A stretch of DNA of 64,000 bases from assembly GCA_015680685.1 (NCBI GenBank), contig MNCI01004721.1, positions 415,972 to 479,971 on the forward strand. Direction: 5' to 3'. The notes beneath the pieces are model-generated. The model saw only the letters and a program-made list of their open reading frames with translations, had not been told where the DNA came from and searched no databases. A program made the position numbers and the translations under genes. Shown here one piece after another: positions 1 to 9,479 of this stretch. Origin of the DNA: Gnetum montanum. Lineage: Eukaryota > Streptophyta > Gnetopsida > Gnetales > Gnetaceae. Within the stretch, counting starts at the first letter, position 1, and each line of letters begins with the position of its first letter.

Positions 1-1378
1 GAGTCTCCTTTGGGCGTAAGTCCCAAGGGTTCTTCTAGTTTCATGTCTTAGCCCATCCACGATGTGGCGAAGTTGATCCCGCTGAGCGTACCCATGGCCC
101 GAGAAACGATGTAACAATGTGTAGTAGCAGGCCATGGTAGCATCCAAGGGTTCATATGTACCTTGTTTCTAGCCTTGGATCTTCTTATGCAAATTGAACA
201 CTCTGGAGTACGTTTGATACTTTTCGTTGAATAGTTCTAGCATCGTACTCCACCTCTTGATGGTTTCCAGTTCTAAGGACTAGTACCAGCTCTCTGCTTC
301 CCTAGTGAGTGTCCTTAGGAACAACTTAAGTTTTTGCCACTCATTTTCTATATTTTGCAAGGCACAGGCATCATGGAATGCTCGTAAATGATTTTGTAGA
401 TCAGCATTGTATCCCCCTTTAAATTGTGGGATGTTGTTCATGTCTAAACGGTTGATCCGACTATTTTTTAAATGCCTTGTGGGAATCCTAACTGCCTCCG
501 TTATGTCAAGCATACTTCGGGTTGCGAGTAGGGGCTCATCATGATCGTCTCTTTCATGACACCTGTGATGTCTATGTTGTTCCCTACTCTCCCTACGTCC
601 TTGCCCTTGTCCTCTCTCTCGACTTTCCCATCGAGGTCTTTCATACTTTTTACTTTTATTCATGATGGCTATGCCCAGATGTGAAAGGAGAGGGTGAGTG
701 ATGGGATAAAGGAGAAGAAGAAGGGGAACCATTACCATGATGATGTTTCTTGCCTTCTCTTCGGCTGCTATGGCTTCGATCGTGGTGACGATCTAAGTGC
801 TCATCCTTAGCATGAGTGGTTGTTCCCTCTGTGAACAGTTGGTGTTCACGGGCATCAGAACCATGGTTATGTATCATTGATCGTATATTCTAATACCCTT
901 CCTCCTCACCATCATTAGGAGGGGGAACATCATTTGTTAAAGAACCCGTAATAAGGGGTTCATCATCTCCTATTTCGCTAAGGACGTGCAGGGCTTTGCC
1001 CTTCAGAAAAGTATGTTGACTCTCCTGCCTTAAGTCCCTCATATGTTGGGCATCTATGGGATAATAATCCCTCATGTCAAACTCTTCAGCAACGTATTCA
1101 GCAAATAGTTCTTGCATGCCAATCTATGGCAAGGCATTAAAAAGCATGCGAGAGACTGATCGATCTGGGGGTAACAAGATGTTACCTTGCAAATCTCCCC
1201 CCCGCAGCTGTTCATCTTGATGGAGGATAAAAGTAAAGTCTGGAATATACTCATTGGGATGAGTATAAACTATCTTGTATTGTTTAGGACTTGGCTAATT
1301 TTGGTTATGTTTTTTATGTTGCTGACTATCTCGTGTATGGTCCTTAGGTGGTGAGTTGCTTTTTTGAGAAGAAGACAT
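1..1378 (-). pseudogene. gag: E1 gag, partial and broken
   Basis: Capsid/nucleocapsid polyprotein of a Ty3/gypsy element. The chosen start is the ATG at 1378-1376, opening MSSSQKSNSPPK; sibling elements have a similar Ser-rich start. Downstream are the family block DFTFILHQDEQLR (about 1230), a charged Arg/His-rich linker (about 850-560), the block RLDMNNIPQFKGGYN (about 450) and the capsid-like stretch HDACALQNIENEWQKLKLF with a terminal SWY (about 370-280). Reading then passes through several frames to GTYAQ-like sequence at the left edge. Frameshifts near 1090, 880, 740 and 280 separate the open pieces, so no intact Gag can be made. The zinc-knuckle region and all of pol lie outside the window. 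Confidence 0.85.
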
Positions 1379-1499
1379 TTTTATCAGTGTGCTAATTCAC
1401 CATTATATAAATTTTCTCTTAATTAATCCGAAGGTTTGTTAAGGCTCACAATGATGTGAGTGATATCCCTTATGTTCTATTCAATGCACAAACACTTAG

Positions 1500-1517
1500 T
1501 CCCCGGCAATGGCGCCA
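1500..1517 (-). promoter_or_regulatory. E1 primer-binding site (tRNA-Asp)
   Basis: On the minus strand it reads TGGCGCCATTGCCGGGGA, one nucleotide downstream of the LTR end. It matches the complement of the 3' end of plant tRNA-Asp (TGGCGCCGTTGCCGGGGA) at 17 of 18 positions. tRNA-Asp priming is typical of the Athila lineage. Confidence 0.9.
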
Positions 1518-1518
1518 A

Positions 1519-2395
1519 TGATGAGTGGCGAGGTACCCCTACACTCAACCATACGAAACGAGCGTAGCACGCGCGATCTGGTGAACTCCACAGACTAAAT
1601 GCCTACACGTCCCATGAAACACTTGGGGTTAATCATTCAATTATCTTCCTAGACTTACTTGTAGTTGTCACGGTGTATGGTTAAGTAAGTCCGAGGTATA
1701 TGATTTCTATAGTCTTTTTTAGTTTTATGTCTTCTATGCTAAAGAGTGAAGGGTTGAGAAACTAGCTAACTCTAACTAAGGACTAAGTCTAAATTAACTA
1801 GCGTCAGCATCTGTTCCCACTTACCGTACACACCCTGAAGTATGCAACTATGGCTACCAAACGCTAATCGTTACTGGGATCACCACACGTAACGCACGTG
1901 CTCGAAGTGGTCGTACCGAGGCACTTAACTAGCCTAAACATGATGAGCAGCCGATTCCTTGATTAGCTGTACACATTTGTCAATGCTTGTAATCAAGTCG
2001 TACTCATGCCGCGCTAATGCAGGTAATAAATAACATGTAATAAATCCTATTCCATGCACTACAAGGTTTATCCACAAAGCTCATCTTTATTGCCGTACAC
2101 AACTTGCGTTTAGGTACAAAGTTGCTCGAATAAAGATCCGTTCACTTGGGGACTCATACTATGGGCACATGGAAAATATTCTATCTTTGGAGTGATCAAA
2201 CTACCAGAGTTTCCCTACTTTAAGCCTAGGATGGAAGATAAGGGGAGTGCCACCTCTTATTTATAGATTTGGCGGCGGACAGTGATATCACGTACACGAC
2301 ATTGCAGGGGACGACGCGATATCGCATATGCAATAGCGCATGGGATGCGATATCGCGTACGTGATATCATGGCTTGTGCACATCGCGTCTCATCA
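1519..2395 (-). repeat. E1 5' LTR
   Basis: An 877-bp LTR with termini TGATGAG...CTCATCA on the minus strand. It has a TATA box (CTATAAATAAGAG, around 2255) and an R region with AATAAAG around 2095, a likely polyadenylation signal. It shares R-U5 with the other elements, including ATCTTTATTCGAGCA and the doubled TTTGGTARYC-type motif. The only partner copy would lie off the left edge. Confidence 0.85.
2281..2373 (-). repeat. E1 U3 GATATC palindrome cluster
   Basis: Upstream of the TATA box are three GATATC cores in longer palindromes (TGATATCA at 2282, GCGATATCGC at 2314 and 2348) plus TGATATCA at about 2362. The same kind of cluster sits in U3 of E2. It is CpG-rich and unusually well preserved. 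Role unknown; protein binding is inference. Confidence 0.65.
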
Positions 2396-4790
2396 CTTAC
2401 CTTTATTCTCCATCAAGATGAACAACTGCGTTGGAGAGACCTGGAGGGTAACATAGTGTTGCCTCTAGACTGAGTAGTTCCTAACATGCTCCTTCGTGCT
2501 CTTGTACGAATAGGCATGACACAGTTATACATAGAATACATTGCATGCAATTATGAAATAAGGGATTACCATCCCACAAAAGCACAACGCCAAAGGAAGT
2601 TGCGACAGGAGAGATACTACACATCTTCAAAGGGTAAGTGGCCCCATAACGCTCCACTTGTCTTAAGCGAAATTGAGGGTGGTGAACCTGTTTCAATAGG
2701 TTATCCACAAAATGATGTTCCCCTTCCTAATGATGGTCAGGAGGCAGTGTATTAGAACCTCCACTCCATGATTCACAATCGTGGTTCTGATCCCCATGAA
2801 CACCAAGTGTTCAATGAGGGAACACAAACACATGATAAGGATGGGCATTTTGATCATAATCACGATCGGAGCTAGGACCACCAAAGAGAAGGTAGGAAAC
2901 ATTGTCATGACGATGGTTCTCCTTCTTCTTCACCTTCATCATCACATTCACCCTCTCCTTCTGTATTAGGACGCAGTCATAAGTAGCCTAACTGTGAGGA
3001 TAAGGGTAAACAGAGTGAGAAACCTCAATGAGAGAGTTGAGAATGAGGATGAGGGCACTCTAGGGAATCAAGGCATGAAAGAAGGGAGAGTAGGGAACTG
3101 TGTAGACATCACAGATGCTATGAATGAAATGACCACGAAGAACCCTTACTCCAACCCGAAGCATGTGAGATATTACGGAGGCTGTAAGAATACCCACAAG
3201 GCACCAAAAAGATAGTAGGATCAAGAGGTTAGACATGAATAACATCCCACGATTTGAGGGAGGATACAACGCTAATCCTTAAAACCATCTACAAGAATTT
3301 CATGATGCATGTGTCTTGCAGAATATTAAGAATGAATGGCAAAAATTAAAGTTATTCCCAAGGACACTAGTAAAAGAAGCGAAAAGCTGGTACCGGTCCT
3401 TAGAACCGGAATCCATTCGAAGGTGGAGTACGATGCTAGAACTATTCAATGATAAGTACCAAATGTACTCCTGAGTGTCTAACTTGCGAAAGAAAATCCA
3501 AGGATGGAAGCAAGGAACTCATGAACCCTTGGATGCTGCCATGGGCCATTACTATGCATTGTTATATCATTGCCCAGGCCGTGGTTATTTGCAACGAGAT
3601 CAACTATGCCATCTCATAGATGGACTTAGGAGTGAAACAAGAAGAACCCTTGGAACATATACCCAAGGGAGATTATCAAAGCTTATGTCTCATCAGGTCC
3701 ATAGATTGCTAGAGCAAGTAGCCAAGGAAGAAGAGGAGCTATGTAAGAAAGAAAGTACAGAAGAATACAACCGCGATCCTTACCTCCAAAAAAGGGGAGT
3801 GAGATTCTGTGAGGAGGAGGAAGAGTCACCACTCGAAGAGATGGTGAATAGGAAAACCTTGAAGCTCCAAAAATTAACAATAGAAGTGTCGGCAAAGGTA
3901 GACCAAATGTGGAACTCCTTGGATAGTAGATTTGAAACCATTTTTAATATTGTAGAGGAGTCTAAGGAGCGAAGTAGTGACTATGATAAAAAGAAAAAGA
4001 GGAACATGGAAAATGCACGTAACAAAGGTAAGGGTAAATTGGCCATCACCGAAGAGGTTGTGAATTTTGATACGGAAAATGACAGTCGATGTGAGATATG
4101 TCAATATGACCATCCTAAGGGATGTTGCCCAGTAATCTCACGCCTACAAGAGTCTAGGGTGTATGCACTCAATCCAAGACTTAACAAATGGCAAGCACCC
4201 CGATAGTTACCTTATCCCCAAGGTAACCCAAGGAAATTCCACCAACCTTTAACATATTATCCAAGTGGAACTTCACCAAAACCTATCAAGCATCACCAAT
4301 AGTGGCAATACCCACAGTCATGGGGGATGCCACCACCAAGGCAACAATACCCTTACCAGCAACCAGATCCATATGGCTACTACGTGCAGCAGCCAATCTC
4401 TCCTCATGACTTTATTGGTCACATGATACCACAACGTCACTACCAAGCTTGGAAGTATTATAGGACTCCTTCTCCTAGGGGAGACAACCCATAGACATAC
4501 CATTCTCTAAACCCATCTACAACTCTCACACTGATAGCTCCATTACCACCTGCTCCAGCAATGCAAGGGGAACTCCCCACTCAACTGCAGAAATATAATG
4601 CTACAAAAGTTGTGCATCTCCAACCCATTGTTGGTCCTGATAACCGTACAAAGATAAGACCTTTCTTCAGGACCAACAGTCCAACTAAGCTCTCACAACC
4701 ACAGGCGGTTGAATCTATGAATGCTCCTCCATCAAATAAGACTTCGGAGCTCCCTTCAAACCAAAAAAAGAGCTCAATGCACACAGTTAT
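2396..4790 (+). pseudogene. gag: E2 gag, 5' truncated by E1
   Basis: Reading starts in mid-domain at TFILHQDEQLRW. It continues through a charged, His-rich segment (about 2780-2980), the capsid-like region (3230-3480) and an open stretch of 243 codons (3475-4206). That stretch has GWKQGTHEPLDAAMGHYY, the GTYTQGRLSKL motif, an acidic helical part and, at 4090-4128, a nucleocapsid-like knuckle C-x2-C-x3-H-x3-CC. Up to about 4790 follows a Pro/Gln/Tyr-rich tail, interrupted by stops, of the kind seen between knuckle and protease in sibling elements. Stops at 2471 and 2752 and further breaks before 3475 make it non-functional. The family assignment rests on the same blocks in E1, E3, E5, E7 and E8. 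Confidence 0.88.
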
Positions 4791-5382
4791 GTTAACACAT
4801 ACCGTTATTGATTGGATTAAGGTGGGACACCTTCCCAAGAAATTCTCTGATCTTGGAAGCCCCCTAATTTATCTCTAAGTCATTGGGAATGAACCATGTA
4901 AAGCTGTTCTAAACTCAGGTTTCGGGGTCAACTTAATATTGCAAGAGATGTACAAAGCTAGGAACCTACCTCCACTAAAGAAGAGCAATATTCACTTAGA
5001 GCTGGCTGACCAGTCCATCACTATTCTATTGGGATTGGTGGAGGACATCGTTACTAGTGTGTGTGGGTGGTCATACCCAGCGAGTTTCCTAGTGATACAA
5101 GTAAACAATGACAAAGGGAACTTCCCAATAATAATGGGAAGGGCATGGATAAGTACCATAAACATATGCCTAGGAATCCTTGATCTTTCCTTGGAAATAT
5201 ATAAGAAAAACACTTTTGGGAAGATTGAGAACAAGAAAGTTTCATGCATCACATACAGTGATACAGGGTGTGATTGCATACAGGAATGTTCAACATTGCC
5301 TGCATGCAACTGGTGTGCCCAAGAAATTAACATACAAAAGTGCCTGTATATAGCAACCACACAAAAAAATGACACCCAGTAG
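4790..5382 (+). pseudogene. E2 aspartic protease (retropepsin-like)
   Basis: Retroelement protease that would cut the Gag-Pol precursor. The conserved lead-in GSPLIYL is followed by a stop at about 4876. The active-site loop near 4912 reads N-S-G instead of D-S/T-G, followed by VNLI. The second half is open for 147 codons (4939-5382): LELADQSITILLGLVEDIV, GWSYPASFLVIQV, FPIIMGRAWIST. This matches the Athila-type protease pattern of a hydrophobic strand pair and an IIxGRxWL/FL-like end. The same protein is seen in E3, E5 and E6. Loss of the catalytic Asp (GAC to AAC, a G-to-A change) and the stop mean it is inactive. Confidence 0.8.
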
Positions 5383-5720
5383 TTGACAGCTAATCAAGAG
5401 AGCAACTCACGAACGTGCATGGAACTAACTGAGGGAACAACTTGTGCTCACGTCGAAAGCATAGATACATTGGAGCAAGAGTGTCGCCAACTTCCAAACC
5501 TTAACTTGAAAACATCAATTGGGGAAAGTTGGAAACTTTTAAAAAATTTAAACAAGTGCTCTGATAGGAGATTATTAGTCAGTGTGCAATAGACCAAACC
5601 TTATCATAAACCTAGAATGGTCAATGCACATAGGAAATCAAAGAAAGGATGACCTCGCTCATTATTTTGGACCTTCCCCTTTCAACTCAGTCATGGGGGA
5701 GATGGACACCTATGTTGATC
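5383..5720 (+). pseudogene. E2 protease-RT linker fused to integrase C-terminus (internal deletion)
   Basis: The first part (5383-5560) matches the low-complexity linker between protease and RT in E5 (around 33500-33620). From about 5565 the reading abruptly becomes the integrase tail: LLVSVQ, stop, TKPYHKP, then FQLSHGGDGHLC, colinear with 62830-62970 of E8. About 3 kb of RT, RNase H and the integrase core are therefore missing, compared with E5. E2 could have moved only with enzymes supplied by another copy. Confidence 0.8.
5688..5705 (+). promoter_or_regulatory. E2 internal polypurine-tract-like block
   Basis: CAGTCATGGGGGAGATGG at the end of integrase closely resembles this element's terminal block TAGTCATGGGGGTATGATG at 7586-7604. 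The same duplicate exists in E3, E5 and E8. Whether it primes plus-strand DNA is inference. Confidence 0.5.
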
Positions 5721-7567
5721 AATCGAGGCCATCAGTTCCTTTTTACATTTTTGTTTTACACATTTTTTGTTTTACAAATTTCTTTAACTTTTCTTGTTTT
5801 TGTTTTACAACATTGTTCATACTTTTTTGTTTATTTGTGTGTTTACTGATTTTGTTAAGTTCGTCACCTAATAAGTAGTCTTGATGATGGTATGAACTGT
5901 ATTCTATTGATTACTAATGTTTGGTTTTTACCTTTGAGTTACAATGTTGATACTATGGTATGGTTCTTTTGATATAACAAGCAATGAGTCCACATCATCC
6001 ATGCATTCATAAATTTCTATGGTCTCTCTTGGCTTGAAAATGTACAGTCCTTTTTTTAATAATAAGAACTATCAACGAATTGATGATTGGGTATTTCTCA
6101 AACTACAGAAGGACTCAAAGATTGAAAAGGGTGTGACTTCAAGGGGATTTGATGCATTTGTGTTGGCCATTCTCTTGGGTGCTTGGATGTTGTCTTCTTG
6201 AGTTTTCCTTACCATTCTGATGTTGCTCCATTATCGGGAAGTTGAGCCAATAAAAATAACAAAGTCATTGCATGGTGTGGTTCTCACATAAAAAAAAACA
6301 GTGAGAATTCAAAGCACACTCCTTAGACGAAATAATCCTCTGGGCTACAAGCACTGGTTATGGAATTAAAATAAACCTATTTCCTCTAACTAAGGCCCTT
6401 TCTCACTTCCTACTTTCTCCTTTTTTGTTTCATCGGAATGGTGGTGACTCTTTGACGGAAGCATTCTCGCTACTTCAGGTGGATGGATTGGCCAAATGTA
6501 TTAATGTGAAGTCACTAGATGTGGATTGTTTGAGGCTGGATTTGGAATGAGATCTACTAAGTTGCATTAACCATTAATACACAAGGGGCTGTACACCACC
6601 TTGTTCTCGAGATCTCATTTCATTCTCTTCTTTCCATCATTCTTTCTCCATTGTTCACCTCATTGCCGATTGTATCAGTAGTCTATATTTTGGTTGATGC
6701 ATTGTTTTCTTTTTGGTAATCTCTTGTGGTTAAGACTTTAACTCTTGCTTCCAAATGACATTTCTAGAGCCTATAGACTCTTTGAATGTGGGAATGTCAA
6801 GGCATTAAGGACATGAGCCTGCTTTGGGGAGGACCCACTGGCATTCCTATTTGGTGCATCAGTTAATATCTTTCCCTTAAACATTGTGCAATCAACATTT
6901 ATTCTGTTCATTTCCATCTCTGACATCCATTTCATCGGCATTGAAGTTGTCTCTTTTTCTCCATTTTTCTTATTCCTTTTCTTTCTCCATTCTATCGCTA
7001 CTGGAGGTTCGCTCTTAGTCATCGGGGTCCTGTTCCAATTTTTTCAATTTCTCTTAACCTCTATACCTTACACCTTGGGTAGCCACCGGTGTTATACCTC
7101 CAAAATCTATATCAGCCATATCACAAATCAGCCAATGGACCTTACACTAAGGTAAGGTATCAACTGCACTGTGATTCATTTACCCTTGCTAATATAAGAT
7201 TGTGTTGTGTGTGAAGATGACAATCACACACTAATGGATTGGAGCTGGAGAAAACACTTAGGATGGACTGGTGCTGAAACAATTATGCAAGCAACAAGAT
7301 TGATGGTGCGCTTATGGATGGACAATGAAAGGTGCAATCTTGGCATCAGCAGCAAAAAACTTCTTCTTTTCTCTTTCTCTCTCTCTCTCCTCTCTCTCAG
7401 CTGCCAAATAAGGTTGGATGTCAAATGTGTATAGTGTTCACCCTTATTTTCATAAACACTAATTTTGCCATGTATTGTAATGATGATCCATTCGCATGTC
7501 ATCCCATTCACCATTAGTGTCATTCCAGTCAATAATCCCATACCTTCCCAATATTTTGTAAGGAACT
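5721..7567 (+). other. E2 3' spacer (untranslated)
   Basis: About 1.85 kb between the integrase stop and the polypurine tract, with T-rich runs after the integrase end and no long open frame. Blocks shared with the other elements: GTGTGACTTCAAGGGGATT (6131-6149), a stem-loop (6275-6319) and CTCTAACTAAGGCCC-type sequence (about 6387). A short hydrophobic frame (6019-6201, ...SRGFDAFVLAILLGAWM) is shared with E8 but broken in E5, E3 and E7, so I do not call it a gene. No extra ORF is present. Confidence 0.7.
6275..6319 (+). ncRNA. Conserved 3'-spacer stem-loop (E2 copy)
   Basis: Seen: arms GTGTG+GTTCTCAC (6275-6287) and GTGAGAAT (6301-6308) + TCAAAG bulge + CACAC (6315-6319), with an A-rich loop between. 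E3 and E5 have GTTCCCAT pairing with ATGGGAAT/C, so two stem pairs differ by compensating changes. Marked ncRNA for lack of a better type; it is probably a structured part of the element RNA. Confidence 0.6.
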
Positions 7568-7599
7568 CAAGGACAAGTTTTCATTTAGTCATGGGGGTA
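7568..7599 (+). promoter_or_regulatory. E2 polypurine tract block
   Basis: CTCAAGGACAAGTTTTCATT followed by TAGTCATGGGGGTA, immediately before the LTR. The block is conserved in E3, E5 and E7 at the same place and would prime plus-strand synthesis at the GGGGG core. Confidence 0.75.
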
Positions 7600-8400
7600 T
7601 GATGGGATGCGATATCGCATACGCGATATCTCATTCGTCCTTGCGATATCGCGTAGGTGATATTGCAACCTGCCACAATGTCTATAAATAAGAGGTGGCT
7701 TTCCCTTGTTTCCACATCTAGATCTAGACCCTTAGCTAAAATCTTGCAGTTTTACCATTTCAGAGATAGAATAATTTCCATGTGCCCCCAGTAGGAGTCT
7801 TTAAGTGAATGGATCTTTATTCGAGCAAATTGTACCTAAGCACACATTTGTGTACGACAATAAAGATGAACTTTCTGATAAACCTTGCAGCATGTGGACT
7901 AAGCTAAATAGGAATTAATTACTATTAAATGTTTAAATTCTTTCTTAGTTAATTAATCTCTCTCAACCCTTGACTCTCCTAGTGAAGTGCATTCAGTACA
8001 ACCACTTTGAGCATGTGTGTAACTCTTGGTAACCCAGTAATGAGTAGCATTTGGTAATCCCAGTAGTGTTGCACTGTTTCAGGGTGTGTATGGAAAGTGG
8101 GAATGGATACTGGTGCTAAGGCAATTAGAACTTAGTTAGCAAAAGTAGTCATTTAGTTCTTCTCACCTTTCCCCTTTTAGAGTAAATACATTAAAAGATA
8201 AAAGATATAAAAATCACATACCTCAAGCTTACTTAACCATACAACCGTGATAATACAAGTAAGCTTGGGAAGACAACGATTGATTAACCTTAAGTGTTTC
8301 ATTAGGGCACATAAGCACTTAGTCCTTGGAGTTCAACTAGATCGCACGTGAGACACTCGTATTTGTATGATTGAGTGTAGGGGTACCTCGCCACTCATTA
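7600..8400 (+). repeat. E2 3' LTR
   Basis: Starts TGATGGGATGCG directly after the polypurine tract and ends at about CCACTCATTA. TATA box CTATAAATAAGAG near 7682; AATAAAG near 7858. U3 holds GCGATATCGC/GATATC palindromes at 7611, 7624 and 7645, like E1, so E1 and E2 belong to one family. The canonical CATCA end has become CATTA. Confidence 0.85.
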
Positions 8401-9217
8401 GTTGTGTTCCTAGTTACACTTGTGATACACAATGGTATGGTTAAGTGTAATTGAGGCATATGATGTTTTTATTATTTTATGTTTTATATTCCTTGGTACT
8501 TAAAGGAGAGAGATGAAGTAATTTAATAACTAATAGTTTAACTACTTAACTAATCTCTAACTAGTCCTAACATAAGCATTCAGTCCCACTTTTTGTACAT
8601 GTCTTAAACCCATGTATCCACTACTAGATTACTAAGTGCTACACTACTAGGTGTACCAAGTAGTAATGCTATTCGGATTACCAAGTGAATACATCTTTAC
8701 ACTTGAAGCAGTTGTACTTATGGGTTTAATCTATTTAGCTTTATTAATTAACTAATTTCTCAAAGTCTAATTTAGCTTAATTTAGCTTGATTAATAGCAT
8801 AACTAATGAAAATAGTAAATGCATAAATAAATCATTAATCTATTCTAAGTGCGGCAAGGTTTGATCAAAAGGCTTATCTTTATTGTCATACACACTTGTG
8901 TTGTCCAAGTACAATAGTGCTTGAAAAAAGATCTGTACACTTTTTGACTCCTACTGCAGGCACTTAGAGAAATATTTTGACTTTTAAATGGAAAAAATAC
9001 AAGAGCTTTGCTACTACTATGATAAGATCCCCTATAAACATGGTTGTGAGCTTGTATTTATAGTTTTTATTATAGGGCTATGTCAATGGGGCCTCATAGA
9101 TGTAGTAAATGCTACATTGACATGACACCATCAATGAGGCAACACCACATAAACAGGGCCCCATCAATGAGGCCACATCAACGGGGGCTCATCAATGTGA
9201 CACTTTGATGCTCATCA
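8401..9217 (-). repeat. E3 3' LTR, terminal part missing
   Basis: Colinear with the right LTR from about 20790 to 21595. The minus-strand start TGATGAGCATCAAAG is at 9217. TATA sequence near 9060. U3 has repeated TCAATGRGGCC-type words (9085-9200). The last 150 bp or so are replaced at 8400 by the end of the E2 LTR. Confidence 0.85.
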
Positions 9218-9255
9218 TACCCCCAAGACTAAATGAAAACTTGTTCTCAAGTTCC
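9218..9255 (-). promoter_or_regulatory. E3 polypurine tract block
   Basis: On the minus strand, AACAAGTTTTCATTTAGTC then TTGGGGGTA, adjoining TGATGAG of the LTR. Same block as in E2, E5 and E7. Confidence 0.75.
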
Positions 9256-9479
9256 TTTACAAAATTGAGAAGGTATGAGATTATTGAATGATTCTTGACA
9301 AAACAAACTGACTTGATAAAACTGAGTGCCCAAGTTTACAAATCAACACATTACAAAAATTGTGGTGTTCATGACACAAAATTGAACACCATGACATGAT
9401 AACTCAAAATTGGACAACACATCCTTTGATGGCACGAAGGCAGTGGAGAAGATCAGATAATCCCAAGCAATGGAGGCTC

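Larger units (their letters stand above)
1..2395 (-). mobile_element. E1: Athila-like LTR retrotransposon, 5' part
   Basis: Seen: reading leftward, a 5' LTR (2395-1519), a tRNA-Asp-type primer-binding site, a leader and gag running off the left edge. Just right of the LTR a gag in the opposite orientation (E2) begins in mid-domain, so E1 most likely inserted into E2 gag. The flanking CTTAC (2396-2400) would be one target-site copy; the other is outside the window. The PBS differs from plant tRNA-Asp at one base, fewer than in any other element here, which suggests E1 is the youngest insertion. Confidence 0.85.
2396..8400 (+). mobile_element. E2: Athila-like retrotransposon, internal-deletion derivative
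   Basis: A plus-strand element whose 5' LTR and gag N-terminus are separated from it by E1 and lie off the left edge. Seen here: gag, protease, a deletion joining the protease-RT linker to the integrase tail, a 1.9-kb 3' spacer, polypurine tract and 3' LTR. The 3' LTR end at about 8400 joins the interior of E3's 3' LTR, so E2 most likely inserted into that LTR. Confidence 0.8.

Noticed and set aside
5582-5878. 98-codon plus-strand frame ending in hydrophobic residues, possible membrane protein
   Set aside because: It overlaps the integrase tail in another frame and then the T-rich run that follows integrase in every element; the hydrophobicity comes from TTT/TTC runs.
6019-6201. Possible small membrane protein (LAILLGAWM) shared by E2 and E8 spacers
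   Set aside because: The frame is broken in E5, E3 and E7 while the nucleotide block persists, and no start or flanking coding signal is consistent.
7364-7400. CT-rich microsatellite in the E2 spacer as a regulatory GAGA-type element
   Set aside because: A simple-sequence tract with no counterpart in E3, E5 or E8.
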